Shown in pieces: positions 45,877-54,702 of a stretch of DNA of 64,000 nucleotides. The notes below the pieces were generated by a model that was not told where the DNA came from, did not search any database, and saw only the letters and a list, made by a program, of their open reading frames with translations. Made by a program: the position numbers and the translations under genes. Location of the stretch: NCBI GenBank assembly GCA_964195425.1, contig CAXMOM010000031.1, positions 213,679-277,678 on the forward strand. The letters are read 5' to 3'. This stretch comes from Glaciecola sp964195425 (GTDB taxonomy: Bacteria; Pseudomonadota; Gammaproteobacteria; Enterobacterales; Alteromonadaceae). Each line of letters opens with the position of its first letter. Position 1 is the stretch's first letter.

Positions 45877-46836
45877 TTACAATGCGTCGAGAATGGCTTT
45901 TGCACCCTTTGCAATAAGCGCATCAGCCAAAGTGACCCCTATTTCTTTAGCGGTGTGAATATCATCAACAGCACACAGTACTTTACCACTGGTTTTGAGT
46001 ACAGTCGTGCCGTCGGGAGAAGCTACCAGAGCGGTCATTGAAAGCTCGCCTTGGGCGCTTCCATCTAGTGGGATGAAATGTGCGAAACTACCTATTGGTA
46101 CCTGGCAACCGCCTTGCAGTTTAGCGTTCATGGCACGTTCGGCGCTAACCCGGATTGCGGTTTGTGAATGATTTAGTTTTTGTAGCATCGCAATCAGTAC
46201 TGGGTCGTCATTTTTACACTCAATGCCAACTGCGCCTTGTCCAACGGCGGGCAGGCACATAGACGGGTCTAATTCATGCTTAATGCGCGTTTTCATATCA
46301 AGGCGAATTAACCCGGCTGCAGCAAGAATAATGGCATCGTATAAGCCGTCGTCGAGTTTTTGCAAGCGTGTGTTTACATTGCCGCGTAAGTCCTTGATTG
46401 TAAGATCGGGACGTACTGCTTTTAGTTGGGCTTGTCTGCGTAAGCTTGATGTACCTACTATTGCGCCTAGGGGTAAGTCATCGAAACATTCGTAGGTGTT
46501 TGATACAAATGCGTCATACGGATTCTCGCGTTCACAAATACAATGTAAGCCAAAACCTTCCGGAAAGGCTACCGGTACGTCTTTCATAGAATGCACTGCT
46601 AAATCGGCTAAACCATTCTGCATGGCTACTTCTAGCTCTTTAATAAAGAGGCCTTTTCCGCCTATTTTGGCTAGCGGTGTATCGAGTATTCGGTCGCCTT
46701 GGGTCGACATTGGCACAAGCTCTATGCTTAGGCTTGGGAAGTGCTTAAGCAATTGTTCTTGCACATAATAGGCTTGCCACATTGCCAAAGCACTTTTGCG
46801 AGTGGCAATTCTTACTACCGATTTAGGTGTTTGCAT
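45877..46836 (-). CDS. hemC: Porphobilinogen deaminase HemC
   Basis: 319 residues. HemC joins four porphobilinogens into hydroxymethylbilane. Signatures: IATRKSALAMWQA at the start, VHSMKDVPVAFPEGF, GTSSLRRQAQLKAVRPDL, DLRGNVNTRL, and the cofactor-binding Cys in LQGGCQVPIGS. First gene of the hemCDXY operon; its promoter should lie in the 35 bases before the ATG and beyond, towards the esterase gene end. Confidence 0.96.
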   Translation of the reverse strand: MQTPKSVVRIATRKSALAMWQAYYVQEQLLKHFPSLSIELVPMSTQGDRILDTPLAKIGGKGLFIKELEVAMQNGLADLAVHSMKDVPVAFPEGFGLHCICERENPYDAFVSNTYECFDDLPLGAIVGTSSLRRQAQLKAVRPDLTIKDLRGNVNTRLQKLDDGLYDAIILAAAGLIRLDMKTRIKHELDPSMCLPAVGQGAVGIECKNDDPVLIAMLQKLNHSQTAIRVSAERAMNAKLQGGCQVPIGSFAHFIPLDGSAQGELSMTALVASPDGTTVLKTSGKVLCAVDDIHTAKEIGVTLADALIAKGAKAILDAL

Positions 46837-46871
46837 AGGCGTGTTTATATTCCGTTTCGTTCATACATTAT

Positions 46872-47561
46872 CTATTGAGATAATTGTAATGTGATGAATT
46901 TAGCGATGTCGTTTATTTCAGGCATACACACATTATGTTGCATCACGTATTCCTTCCAAGAGACATCATAGCCATTAGCTTGCAAGGTGCTAAAGGCTGA
47001 TTTACCGACACTCACTGGGATAACTTCATCTTGCAATCCATGACAACACAAAATAGGTGTTTGTTGGTTAGCTCCTTGTTTTTCGTTTGCCAAATTTTGA
47101 GGCTCACACATATACGTTGATAAAGCGACGATGCCGGCCAACGTCGCTTCCATTCGTGTGCCTAAGTGAAGTGCAATAACGCCGCCTTGAGAAAAGCCAA
47201 TAAGTATGATTTTATTTGCAGGAATGCCGCTTGCTATCTCGTTTTCTATTAGTAGCTTAACTTGACGGCTCGATTCGGTTACACCTTCCATATCAGCACG
47301 GTTTTCCATATCCATGTTTTTAATATCATACCAAGCACGCATTTCCATGCCGTTATTAATAGTCACTGGACGTATAGGAGCGTGTGGAAAAATGAACTTA
47401 ACACCTAAGCTTGGTTCCAGTTTAAGTTCAGGCGCAATAGGGGCAAAACCGTTGCCTGAATCCCCTAAACCGTGTAACCAAATAATAGTAGACTTATGGC
47501 TGCCTTGGGGAGCAATGACAACGCCGGGTAAAAGCGCATCTGCTGAGGTGTTGTTGTCCAT
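46872..47561 (-). CDS. Carboxylesterase/phospholipase-type alpha/beta hydrolase
   Basis: 229 residues. The family start IIWLHGLGDSGNGFAPIAPEL, FIFPHAPIRPVTIN, the nucleophile elbow GFSQGGVIAL and the late Asp and His (CHGLQDEVIPV; QHNVCMPEI, where His lies in the usual loop) match carboxylesterase 2/acyl-protein-thioesterase-like enzymes. Cytoplasmic, no signal peptide. It lies upstream of hemC on the same strand, 35 bases away, and may be cotranscribed. Confidence 0.88.
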   Translation of the reverse strand: MDNNTSADALLPGVVIAPQGSHKSTIIWLHGLGDSGNGFAPIAPELKLEPSLGVKFIFPHAPIRPVTINNGMEMRAWYDIKNMDMENRADMEGVTESSRQVKLLIENEIASGIPANKIILIGFSQGGVIALHLGTRMEATLAGIVALSTYMCEPQNLANEKQGANQQTPILCCHGLQDEVIPVSVGKSAFSTLQANGYDVSWKEYVMQHNVCMPEINDIAKFITLQLSQ

Positions 47562-47669
47562 CGAATCAATTCCTTGGTGTTGCGCATGCTCTACTTGTGC
47601 GCTCTCAGTGCTTAAGATAAGTTATTATTTACTGGCGTTTGTAGTATTGCTACAGCTAAAAGATCGATT

Positions 47670-47999
47670 CTACGATTCTTGAACGTTCAGTTCAACAGGC
47701 TGGCCCGCTTGCTTACTTATAGCTTCGTTGAAAAACTCATAAAACTCACCGCCGTAGCGCTCATCAATCCATTTTCCATCGGTATAATTAAAATGGTAGC
47801 CGTTAAATTTAGTCGCTACCCACAGCTGTAAAAGAGGCTGCATTTTGTTCAGTACGATTTTGGTCTGATCGGGTAAAATTAAGGTTAAAATTCCCTCGGC
47901 ACTCTCATAATCAATGTCTACGCTTTCTAGTTCATCAAGTGCTTCTTCAATACGAATAAATAAATCATCAATAATTTGATGATAGACGCTCTCGTTCAT
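47670..47999 (-). CDS. cyaY: Frataxin homolog CyaY
   Basis: 109 residues from the ATG at 47999 with GGAG six bases upstream; an in-frame TTG at 48011 overlaps that site. CyaY binds iron and regulates Fe-S cluster assembly with IscS. Visible are the acidic first helix (DDLFIRIEEALDELESVDID), TLILPDQTKIVLNKMQPL, LWVATKFNGYHF and DGKWIDERYG. Neighbourhood with hemC is typical of gammaproteobacteria. Confidence 0.95.
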   Translation of the reverse strand: MNESVYHQIIDDLFIRIEEALDELESVDIDYESAEGILTLILPDQTKIVLNKMQPLLQLWVATKFNGYHFNYTDGKWIDERYGGEFYEFFNEAISKQAGQPVELNVQES

Positions 48000-48241
48000 A
48001 CAATTCTCCAAAACTGAAATTATTATAAATAAAGTAATTAGTGATTTTTAAAATAACTTTACACGGCCAGTAAAAGTCTGACAGACCACTTATTAGGGCG
48101 CTATGGTAGCATAAGACACCAACTGCCTTACAAGCAAAAGTATAGACTTTTGTGATAGGTGACTATTAGGTATGTAATACTTGTGTCATTTACTTTAAGA
48201 TCCAAGTAATGCATAAGTATGTTTGTTAAATAATGGGCTAA

Positions 48242-48886
48242 ATGGTAATGACAATTTCTAACGCGAACCTTTTTATAGTAGCTGCGCCTTCGGGAGCAGG
48301 AAAATCGAGCTTAATCAGTGCTTTATTGCAGCGTACGCAAGAAGGTCACTTGTTCAATGCTGCGCAACTGTCGGTTTCCCATACCACTCGTTTGCCGCGG
48401 GAAGGTGAGGTGGATGGTGAGCATTACCATTATGTTGAGCTTGAGCAGTTCAAGGAGATGATTGAACAAGACGCTTTTTATGAACATGCACAAGTATTTG
48501 AAAACTATTATGGGACTTCAAAAGCAGCCATTAGTGATAAACTTTCGCAAGGCATTGATGTGTTTTTGGATATTGACTGGCAAGGTGCGCGTCAGGTTAA
48601 ACGTGTTAATCCTGATGTAGTATCGATATTTATATTACCGCCATCAAAAGATGAGCTTAACGCGCGCTTAGTGAGCAGAGGTAAAGACAGCGACAGCGTA
48701 ATAGAAAGCCGCATGAAGCAGGCGCAGCAAGAAATGTCCCATTACAATGAATTTGACTATGTGATTGTAAACGACAACTTTACCCACGCACTTGATCAAC
48801 TGATTGCCATTGTAAAAGCACATAGTTTGGGTCTTAAACAACAGCAGTTACGGCACAAGAATTTGCTAGCATCTTTACTTAAATAG
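48242..48886 (+). CDS. gmk: Guanylate kinase Gmk
   Basis: 214 residues. Converts GMP to GDP. P-loop APSGAGKSSL, GMP-binding SHTTRLPREGEVDGEHYHYV and EHAQVFENYYGTS, and the lid segment RLVSRGKDSDSVIESRM are complete. Start at 48242 or the ATG at 48248; neither has a strong ribosome site. Followed by rpoZ and spoT, the standard order. Confidence 0.96.
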   Translation: MVMTISNANLFIVAAPSGAGKSSLISALLQRTQEGHLFNAAQLSVSHTTRLPREGEVDGEHYHYVELEQFKEMIEQDAFYEHAQVFENYYGTSKAAISDKLSQGIDVFLDIDWQGARQVKRVNPDVVSIFILPPSKDELNARLVSRGKDSDSVIESRMKQAQQEMSHYNEFDYVIVNDNFTHALDQLIAIVKAHSLGLKQQQLRHKNLLASLLK

Positions 48887-49035
48887 TACTGTTAATAGAG
48901 ACTAAACTACTTTTTTTGCACAATACATGACAAAAGTCAGGCAGAATCTACATTATAAGCTATATTCTTTTTGCGAAGTGCAGTATACTTCGCGACCATT
49001 TTTCAAAATTAACGCTTTAAAAACCGGAGCTCTTA

Positions 49036-49308
49036 ATGGCACGTGTAACAGTAGAAGACGCTGTAGACCAAATTGGTAATCGATTTGACCTTGTATTAGT
49101 GGCAGCAAAACGCGCTCGTCAACTTGCTATTGAAGGTAAAGAACCATTGGTAGACCCAATGAACGATAAGCCTACAGTTATCGCTTTGCGTGAAATTGAG
49201 CAAGGCCTGGTTACGGCTTCAACAGTTGAGCAAACTGAGCTACAAGATCAACGCGAACAAGAAGCTGCTGAGTTTGCTTCTGTTGCGAGTATTTTAGCTA
49301 ACAACTAA
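49036..49308 (+). CDS. rpoZ: RNA polymerase omega subunit
   Basis: 90 residues, normal. MARVTVEDAVDQIGNRFDLV and ARQLAIEGKEPLVD, KPTVIALREIEQGL are the omega signature. It helps assemble RNA polymerase and forms part of the ppGpp site. GGAGC lies before the ATG. An inverted repeat GCGAAG/CTTCGC at 48973-48993 sits in its leader. Confidence 0.97.
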   Translation: MARVTVEDAVDQIGNRFDLVLVAAKRARQLAIEGKEPLVDPMNDKPTVIALREIEQGLVTASTVEQTELQDQREQEAAEFASVASILANN

Positions 49309-49340
49309 ACCATAAATAGGCCATAACTAGGCTATTTTGA

Positions 49341-49412
49341 TAAGCAGTAAAATTAGTATTTTACTGCTTAATCGATATATATTGAAAACGTCGAGTAAAA
49401 TCGGCGTTTTTT
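49341..49412 (+). terminator. Two hairpins between rpoZ and spoT
   Basis: TAAGCAGTAAAA at 49341-49352 is exactly repeated in inverse at 49359-49370 with a 6-base loop. A second stem, AAAACGTCGA (49385-49394) with TCGGCGTTTT (49401-49410, one T-G pair), is followed by a T-run and is a good Rho-independent terminator. Together they should separate or attenuate transcription into spoT. Confidence 0.75.
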
Positions 49413-49497
49413 GTTATGCAAAGCGTCAAAATAATCGTATTCTATTCGCCAGTGTTAATTTTTTATAATTAGCTTATTACTATGGTGAAAAACTTAG

Positions 49498-51609
49498 GTG
49501 TATTTATTTGAAGGCTTAGAAAAGAAGATTAGTGGGTATTTACCCAAAAATCAGGTCGACTACGTTCGGGCCTCATACATTCTAGCCCGCGATGCGCATG
49601 AAGGACAAACCCGTTCTAGCGGCGACCCCTATATTACCCACCCTGTTGCCGTAAGCAGTATTTTAGCCGACATGAAGCTTGACCATGAGACTCTTATGGC
49701 AGCGCTGCTCCACGATGTAATTGAAGATACCGAATACAGCAAAGAAGATTTAAGTTTAGCTTTTGGTGAAACAGTAGCCGAGTTGGTTGAAGGCGTTAGT
49801 AAACTCGACAAACTTAAATTTAGTTCAAAGCAAGAAGCTCAAGCTGAAAACTTCCGCAAAATGCTGATGGCCATGGTAAAAGACATCCGAGTTATTTTAA
49901 TCAAACTCTCGGACAGAACCCACAATATGCGCACACTAGGTTCGCTAAGACCAGAAAAACGCCGGCGTATTGCCTTAGAAACGCTCGAAATTTATTCGCC
50001 TTTAGCCCATCGCCTGGGTATTTATGATATTAAAAATGAGCTTGAAGATTTAGGCTTTCAAGCGATGTACCCAATGCGCTATAGAGCACTTAAGAGCGCT
50101 GTGAACCAAGCACGTGGAAACCGCAAAGAAATCATAGAACGTACCCAGCTTGACCTAACCAACAAGCTTGTTGAATACAAAATTAATGGCAGGGTGCAGG
50201 GCCGCGAAAAGCATCTGTATTCTATCTACAGTAAAATGAAGACCAAAGAGCTGTCGTTTAACGACGTCATGGATATTTATGGCTTTCGCATAATCGTAGA
50301 TTCTGTCGATAACTGTTACCGAGTGCTAGGCGCTATTCATGGCATGTACAAGCCAATTGAGAATAGATTTAAAGACTACATAGCTATTCCACGTAGTAAT
50401 GGCTATCAATCCTTGCATACTTCCTTGAAAGGCCCCCATGGCATTCCTGTTGAGGTGCAAATTCGCACAGAAGAAATGGACCACCTTGCCGACAAGGGCA
50501 TAGCCGCGCATTGGGTATACAAAGAAAATGGCGACATTGACAATTCCTCGCAGTTGCGCGCAAATCAATGGATGCAGTCTTTAGTCGAATTGCAGCAAAA
50601 CGCCAGCACGTCAGTTGAGTTTATTGAGACGGTAAAATCGGATTTATTCCCGGATGAAATTTATGTGTTTTCGCCTAAAGGCAAAATTATTGAATTGCCC
50701 ACAGGCGCAACCGCAGTAGACTTTGCTTATGCGGTTCATTCTGATGTTGGTAATACTTGTGTAGGTGCAAGAGTTGACCACAAAAACTATCCACTTAGCT
50801 CGCCACTTGAGAACGGTCAAAGTATCGAAATAATTACCTCACCACGGGCCAAGCCAAATGCGAACTGGCTGAATTTTGTGGTAAGTGCTAAAGCACGCTC
50901 TAACATACGCCACTTTTTGAAACGCCAGCATTCTGATGACGCGACTAACATGGGTAACCGTTTGTTGCGCCACGCATTGGGCAGCATTAAATTAGATGAA
51001 ATAGCACAGTCAGAAATAGAGCGCTTGGTAGAAGATACCAAATACGCGAGTTTCGAAGAATTGCTTGCCAATATAGGCATGGGTAATGAAATAAGCGCAA
51101 TGGTGGCGCGTCGTCTAGTGGGCGACAACATCGAAATACCTGATAAGAAGGGTACAGTAGCTATTCGCGGTACTGAAGGTCTTATGGTGCATTTTTCACG
51201 CTGTTGCCATCCTATTCCCGATGACGAAGTCGTGGCTATATTAAGTCCAGGAAAAGGCGTTGTTATACACCAAACAGGCTGTAGTAATATTCGCAAGCTT
51301 TCTAAAGAAGAGCCGCAGCGAGTATTGCCAATGCTGTGGGATGAGGATGCACAAGGGGACTTTAGAGCAGCAGTGCGCGTTGAGGCGATCAATCAACAAG
51401 GAACGCTTGCATCCTTAACTGCCGCAATAGCATCGTGCGATTCTTCAATTGTGAACTTACAAACCCACGATAGAGAAGACAATCATTTAATAGTCGATAT
51501 TGAAATGACCACACGTAACCGCATACATTTTGCAACTATTATGCGAAAAATTCGGACACTGCCCGAGCTACAAAAAGTGTCACGCCATAGTCAAACTAAG
51601 GCTAACTAA
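49498..51609 (+). CDS. spoT: Bifunctional (p)ppGpp synthase/hydrolase SpoT
   Basis: 703 residues from a GTG at 49498. Domains: HD hydrolase (about 45-145; HPVAVS, ALLHDVIEDTEY with the His-Asp pair), synthetase (about 230-345; GREKHLYSIYSKMKTK, YGFRIIVDSVDNCYRVLG), TGS (about 385-450; IYVFSPKGKIIELPTGATAVDFAYAVH), zinc-finger-like region (CCHPIPDDEVV) and C-terminal ACT. The HD site is intact, so ppGpp hydrolysis is expected. In related genomes ridA and trmH often follow directly; here they lie 6 kb further on. Confidence 0.96.
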   Translation: MYLFEGLEKKISGYLPKNQVDYVRASYILARDAHEGQTRSSGDPYITHPVAVSSILADMKLDHETLMAALLHDVIEDTEYSKEDLSLAFGETVAELVEGVSKLDKLKFSSKQEAQAENFRKMLMAMVKDIRVILIKLSDRTHNMRTLGSLRPEKRRRIALETLEIYSPLAHRLGIYDIKNELEDLGFQAMYPMRYRALKSAVNQARGNRKEIIERTQLDLTNKLVEYKINGRVQGREKHLYSIYSKMKTKELSFNDVMDIYGFRIIVDSVDNCYRVLGAIHGMYKPIENRFKDYIAIPRSNGYQSLHTSLKGPHGIPVEVQIRTEEMDHLADKGIAAHWVYKENGDIDNSSQLRANQWMQSLVELQQNASTSVEFIETVKSDLFPDEIYVFSPKGKIIELPTGATAVDFAYAVHSDVGNTCVGARVDHKNYPLSSPLENGQSIEIITSPRAKPNANWLNFVVSAKARSNIRHFLKRQHSDDATNMGNRLLRHALGSIKLDEIAQSEIERLVEDTKYASFEELLANIGMGNEISAMVARRLVGDNIEIPDKKGTVAIRGTEGLMVHFSRCCHPIPDDEVVAILSPGKGVVIHQTGCSNIRKLSKEEPQRVLPMLWDEDAQGDFRAAVRVEAINQQGTLASLTAAIASCDSSIVNLQTHDREDNHLIVDIEMTTRNRIHFATIMRKIRTLPELQKVSRHSQTKAN

Positions 51610-51664
51610 ATAGCATTAGGTATTACTGCGTTGTTGTCATAGCGGTTAGTTTTTTACGCAAAAA

Positions 51665-52276
51665 TCACCTGCCCGATACTTTATCAACGAACGGTTTTTC
51701 GTCTTGTTTTTTAGTAATAGAATTGCCACCCGTAACCGCAATACGCATAGCGGTTTCAACATCTATGTCTAAATCTGTTATTTTTGAAGGGTCTAAATAA
51801 AGAGTATAGCCGCCAATTTGGTAACTCATTGGCAGATATACGGCCACTTTCTCTTCATTGGGAAACAACACCTTTGCAACTTTGTCGTTAGTAACAAACC
51901 CGATTAAACGAAGCCCTTCACTGACTTCTACCGCAACGGCTTTTTTAGTGCTGTTTTCTTTTTTGATTTGAAACAGTTCAACCGCATCTTTAATTGCACC
52001 AAAAAGCGTTTTAACCACTGGTACGCGTTCAATCAATCTTTGACTTGCATTAATTATCAAGGTCACGATATAGGCATTTACGAGTAGTCCTACAATCGCG
52101 AGTAGGGCAATAATAGTGATCACGCCAAGGCCAGGAAAATAATAATGTGCAGGCAAATAGGGCGAGAGCAAACTCTCAGTGCTTATTGCAATCCACACTA
52201 ATAAATAAAGGGTAAGTGCAAACGGCAAAACCGTGAAAAGACCTTTTAGCGTCAGTAAAATAAACTTGTTAAGCAT
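51665..52276 (-). CDS. DUF502 family membrane protein
   Basis: 203 residues. Two membrane helices (about 8-28 and 52-77), then GAIKDAVELFQ and a soluble part with RLIGFVTND, KVAVYLPMSYQIGGYTLYLD and a C-terminal MRIAVTGGNSI, the DUF502 signature. The family is widespread and uncharacterised; some work links plant relatives to membrane traffic, with no clear bacterial role. Convergent with spoT. Confidence 0.88.
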   Translation of the reverse strand: MLNKFILLTLKGLFTVLPFALTLYLLVWIAISTESLLSPYLPAHYYFPGLGVITIIALLAIVGLLVNAYIVTLIINASQRLIERVPVVKTLFGAIKDAVELFQIKKENSTKKAVAVEVSEGLRLIGFVTNDKVAKVLFPNEEKVAVYLPMSYQIGGYTLYLDPSKITDLDIDVETAMRIAVTGGNSITKKQDEKPFVDKVSGR

Positions 52277-52416
52277 TGCTCAATATTCCTCGGATAAACA
52301 TAATTTTGCGTCAATATCGAACATACTTTACCGTAAATAAGTTCACTATCTCTATTTTTAATTAAGAAACGTCATTTATGGATGAAACACATAAGCTACG
52401 TAAATAAAAATTAAAA

Positions 52417-52477
52417 ACTAAAGAATTAGTTGATATTTAGTTAATAAAAGACTAGCCTTTAAAACTAAAGAATTAGT
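52417..52477 (+). promoter_or_regulatory. Two identical dyad operators upstream of the BlaI-type gene
   Basis: The 14-base dyad ACTAAAGAATTAGT (ACTAA, 4 bases, TTAGT) occurs at 52417-52430 and again at 52464-52477, within a 17-base direct repeat, 47 bases apart. BlaI/MecI/CopY repressors bind tandem dyads near their own promoters, with half-sites of similar type (TACA/TGTA). A TTGATA at 52430-52435 between the copies could be a -35 box, but no convincing -10 follows. Assignment as the BlaI operator is inference. Confidence 0.65.
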
Positions 52478-52516
52478 AGAAAGAAATATTAGCATTCAAA
52501 AAGGGTGAATTTAACC

Positions 52517-52903
52517 ATGGCAAGATCGAAGTCTACACAATTAACAGACGCAGAAAAAAGCATTATGGAAGTCTTATGGAAAAAGGGCGAAGCATCGGTT
52601 AGAGACATCACTAGTGCGCTGTCTGAAGAAAAGCAGAGTGCTTACACCACAGTGCAAACCTTATGCAAAATTCTCGCTGAAAAAGGTTACGCCGATTTTA
52701 GAAAAGAAGGAAAAGCCTTTATTTATACACCCAAGATTACGCAAAAAGAAGCTCGTCAAAGTGCGCTAACCTCAATGCTGAATAAGTTCTTTGGTGGATC
52801 ACCCAAAGTATTGGCCCAACATTTGATGCAAGAAACCGATATTGATTTGGACGACTTAGAAGAATTACAGCGGCAAATTGATGAAAGCGATCAAAAAAAC
52901 TAA
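52517..52903 (+). CDS. BlaI/MecI/CopY-family repressor
   Basis: 128 residues from the ATG at 52517; an in-frame GTG at 52505 would add four. A winged helix (LTDAEKSIMEVLWKKGEASVRDI, YTTVQTLCKILAEKGYADFRKEGKAFIYTP) is followed by a dimerisation helix region with the proteolysis-type segment typical of the family (ALTSMLNKFFGGSP). It is followed after 38 bases by an M56 peptidase gene, the classical blaI-blaR1 arrangement, so it is probably a repressor relieved by that peptidase. Confidence 0.92.
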   Translation: MARSKSTQLTDAEKSIMEVLWKKGEASVRDITSALSEEKQSAYTTVQTLCKILAEKGYADFRKEGKAFIYTPKITQKEARQSALTSMLNKFFGGSPKVLAQHLMQETDIDLDDLEELQRQIDESDQKN

Positions 52904-52941
52904 TTGGCGTTAACGTTTAAACAGGCAAAAAGGATATTCAT

Positions 52942-54498
52942 ATGTCTATGATGACCGAATACACATTATTGACAACATTAGCGTTTCACCATTTAGTGAT
53001 TGGCGGCATTTTAATAATAGTAATTAGTGTGTTGCATACGCTTTTGATTAAAAATATTGAGTTGAAAAGCTGGCTTTGGATGACGGCATTTGTAGTCTCA
53101 ACACTAACGCCCTTTACCCTAATTAGTGTTGAACAAACAGCGCCATTAGTTACAGAATTAGGCATAACAGAGCTAAGCACAAACACATCAATAAGTGATG
53201 CAAATCAATTGTTAGCCCCAGTATCATACAAAGTGCCTGAAGAGACAGGGTATTGGCACTTACCCGCTAACATCGTGTTTAATTTTTCTATGTTAGTGAG
53301 TTTAGGCCTATTTATTTGGACACTGGGCAGCGCATGGCGAGTAATTGCGACTACTCGCATGTATCTTCGTACAAAGCAGTTATTAGGCGACATTGGCACA
53401 CGGTCAGAAGAATTTAGTCATTATATTGGTAAGCCGGTGCATATTTGTCAGCGCGTATCTTCACCAATGGTAGTGGGCTATTGGCGTCCAGTGATACTCA
53501 TGCCAACCAGTATTCTTGAACAATTAGATAAGGCCCAAATACAGGCCATATTGCAGCATGAAAATGCGCATATTCAACGTAAAGACAATTGGTTTGCCTT
53601 ATTCCAAGAATGCATCGCCATTGTGTTTTGGTGGAGTCCGGTAATGCGTCTACTCAACAATTATATTCATGTGGAAAGAGAAATAGCCTGTGATTTACGA
53701 GCCGCAAGTCAATTGAGTAATACCAGGCAATATGCCCAATCTTTAGTAGATTGCGCAAAACTGATGGTACATCAACAGCAAAGTGTATTGGCCATGGGGC
53801 TTTTTAGTAAGAAAAAGGAACTAACAAAGAGGATTGGTATAGTGTTAAAAAATAAAGTAGTTAAAAAAGTCCATTCAGGCCTAATTGCACTAATTTGTTT
53901 AGGTTTAAGTATATCGACAATTCAAGCAGCGCAAACCTTAGCGCCTAAAATTAGTATTAAACAAACCAAGATCGATTCACGACATTATTCATTGTTGCCC
54001 TTTGACGATGGCCAAGCATTAATTGAAGCGGTTATGCAAAACGACATTCAAACTATTCAAGATTTACAAGCTGAAGGGGTAGATATAAATACCCCTGCTA
54101 TTGGCGATGGCACTGCGTTAATGATTGCGGTAAAAATGAATAATCGAAGCATGGTAGATGCCTTAATTGGATTAGGTGCTGATGTAAATCAATCGTCTAG
54201 AGGCGATGGTAACCCTTTGATTCTAGCTGCAGCGCGTAATAACATTGAAATGGCAGAGGCCTTACTAAACCAAGGAGCCAATATAGACGCTATAGTCATT
54301 AATGACGAAACCGCGCTAATCAATGCAAGCTTATATAGCCATATAGAAATGACGCAATTCCTTATAGACCGCGGTGCTGATGTCAATATTGCCGTGACCA
54401 CAGGGTTTTCCGATGGCAATGAGGTACGCACTGCATTAAATAGATCTCGAGATCCCATTCTTAGGGACTTACTAATAGCAAATGGCGCGACTCAATGA
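52942..54498 (+). CDS. BlaR1-type M56 peptidase fused to ankyrin repeats
   Basis: 518 residues. Four membrane helices (about 14-34, 43-63, 113-135 and 315-335) frame an M56 zinc peptidase with HENAH at residues 206-210 and the downstream Glu in VEREIACDLRA. In BlaR1 and MecR1 the segment after the last helix is a periplasmic penicillin-binding sensor; here it is replaced by about four ankyrin repeats (about 350-518; GDGTALMIAVKMNNRSMVDAL, GADVNQSS, DETALINASLYSHIEMTQFL). The repeats would face the periplasm, which is unusual for ankyrins. Paired with the BlaI-type repressor. The signal sensed is unknown. Confidence 0.88.
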   Translation: MSMMTEYTLLTTLAFHHLVIGGILIIVISVLHTLLIKNIELKSWLWMTAFVVSTLTPFTLISVEQTAPLVTELGITELSTNTSISDANQLLAPVSYKVPEETGYWHLPANIVFNFSMLVSLGLFIWTLGSAWRVIATTRMYLRTKQLLGDIGTRSEEFSHYIGKPVHICQRVSSPMVVGYWRPVILMPTSILEQLDKAQIQAILQHENAHIQRKDNWFALFQECIAIVFWWSPVMRLLNNYIHVEREIACDLRAASQLSNTRQYAQSLVDCAKLMVHQQQSVLAMGLFSKKKELTKRIGIVLKNKVVKKVHSGLIALICLGLSISTIQAAQTLAPKISIKQTKIDSRHYSLLPFDDGQALIEAVMQNDIQTIQDLQAEGVDINTPAIGDGTALMIAVKMNNRSMVDALIGLGADVNQSSRGDGNPLILAAARNNIEMAEALLNQGANIDAIVINDETALINASLYSHIEMTQFLIDRGADVNIAVTTGFSDGNEVRTALNRSRDPILRDLLIANGATQ

Positions 54499-54702
54499 AT
54501 AGTCGCCGTCGCTATATTTCTGACGCTTAGAGTTAATTCGCGCGCGCTTTAACTACTAAGAAACACCCCTTATATCCGCTTAATCCATGCTGGAAAGTCT
54601 TATAACAGGCTATCCAGATCATGGCTGAGTATTTTTGCATCCGAAATTTAACAAGGTGAGCTTTATGTTATTCACTCAACGAGATAAAAGAAGGGCCTAT
54701 AG

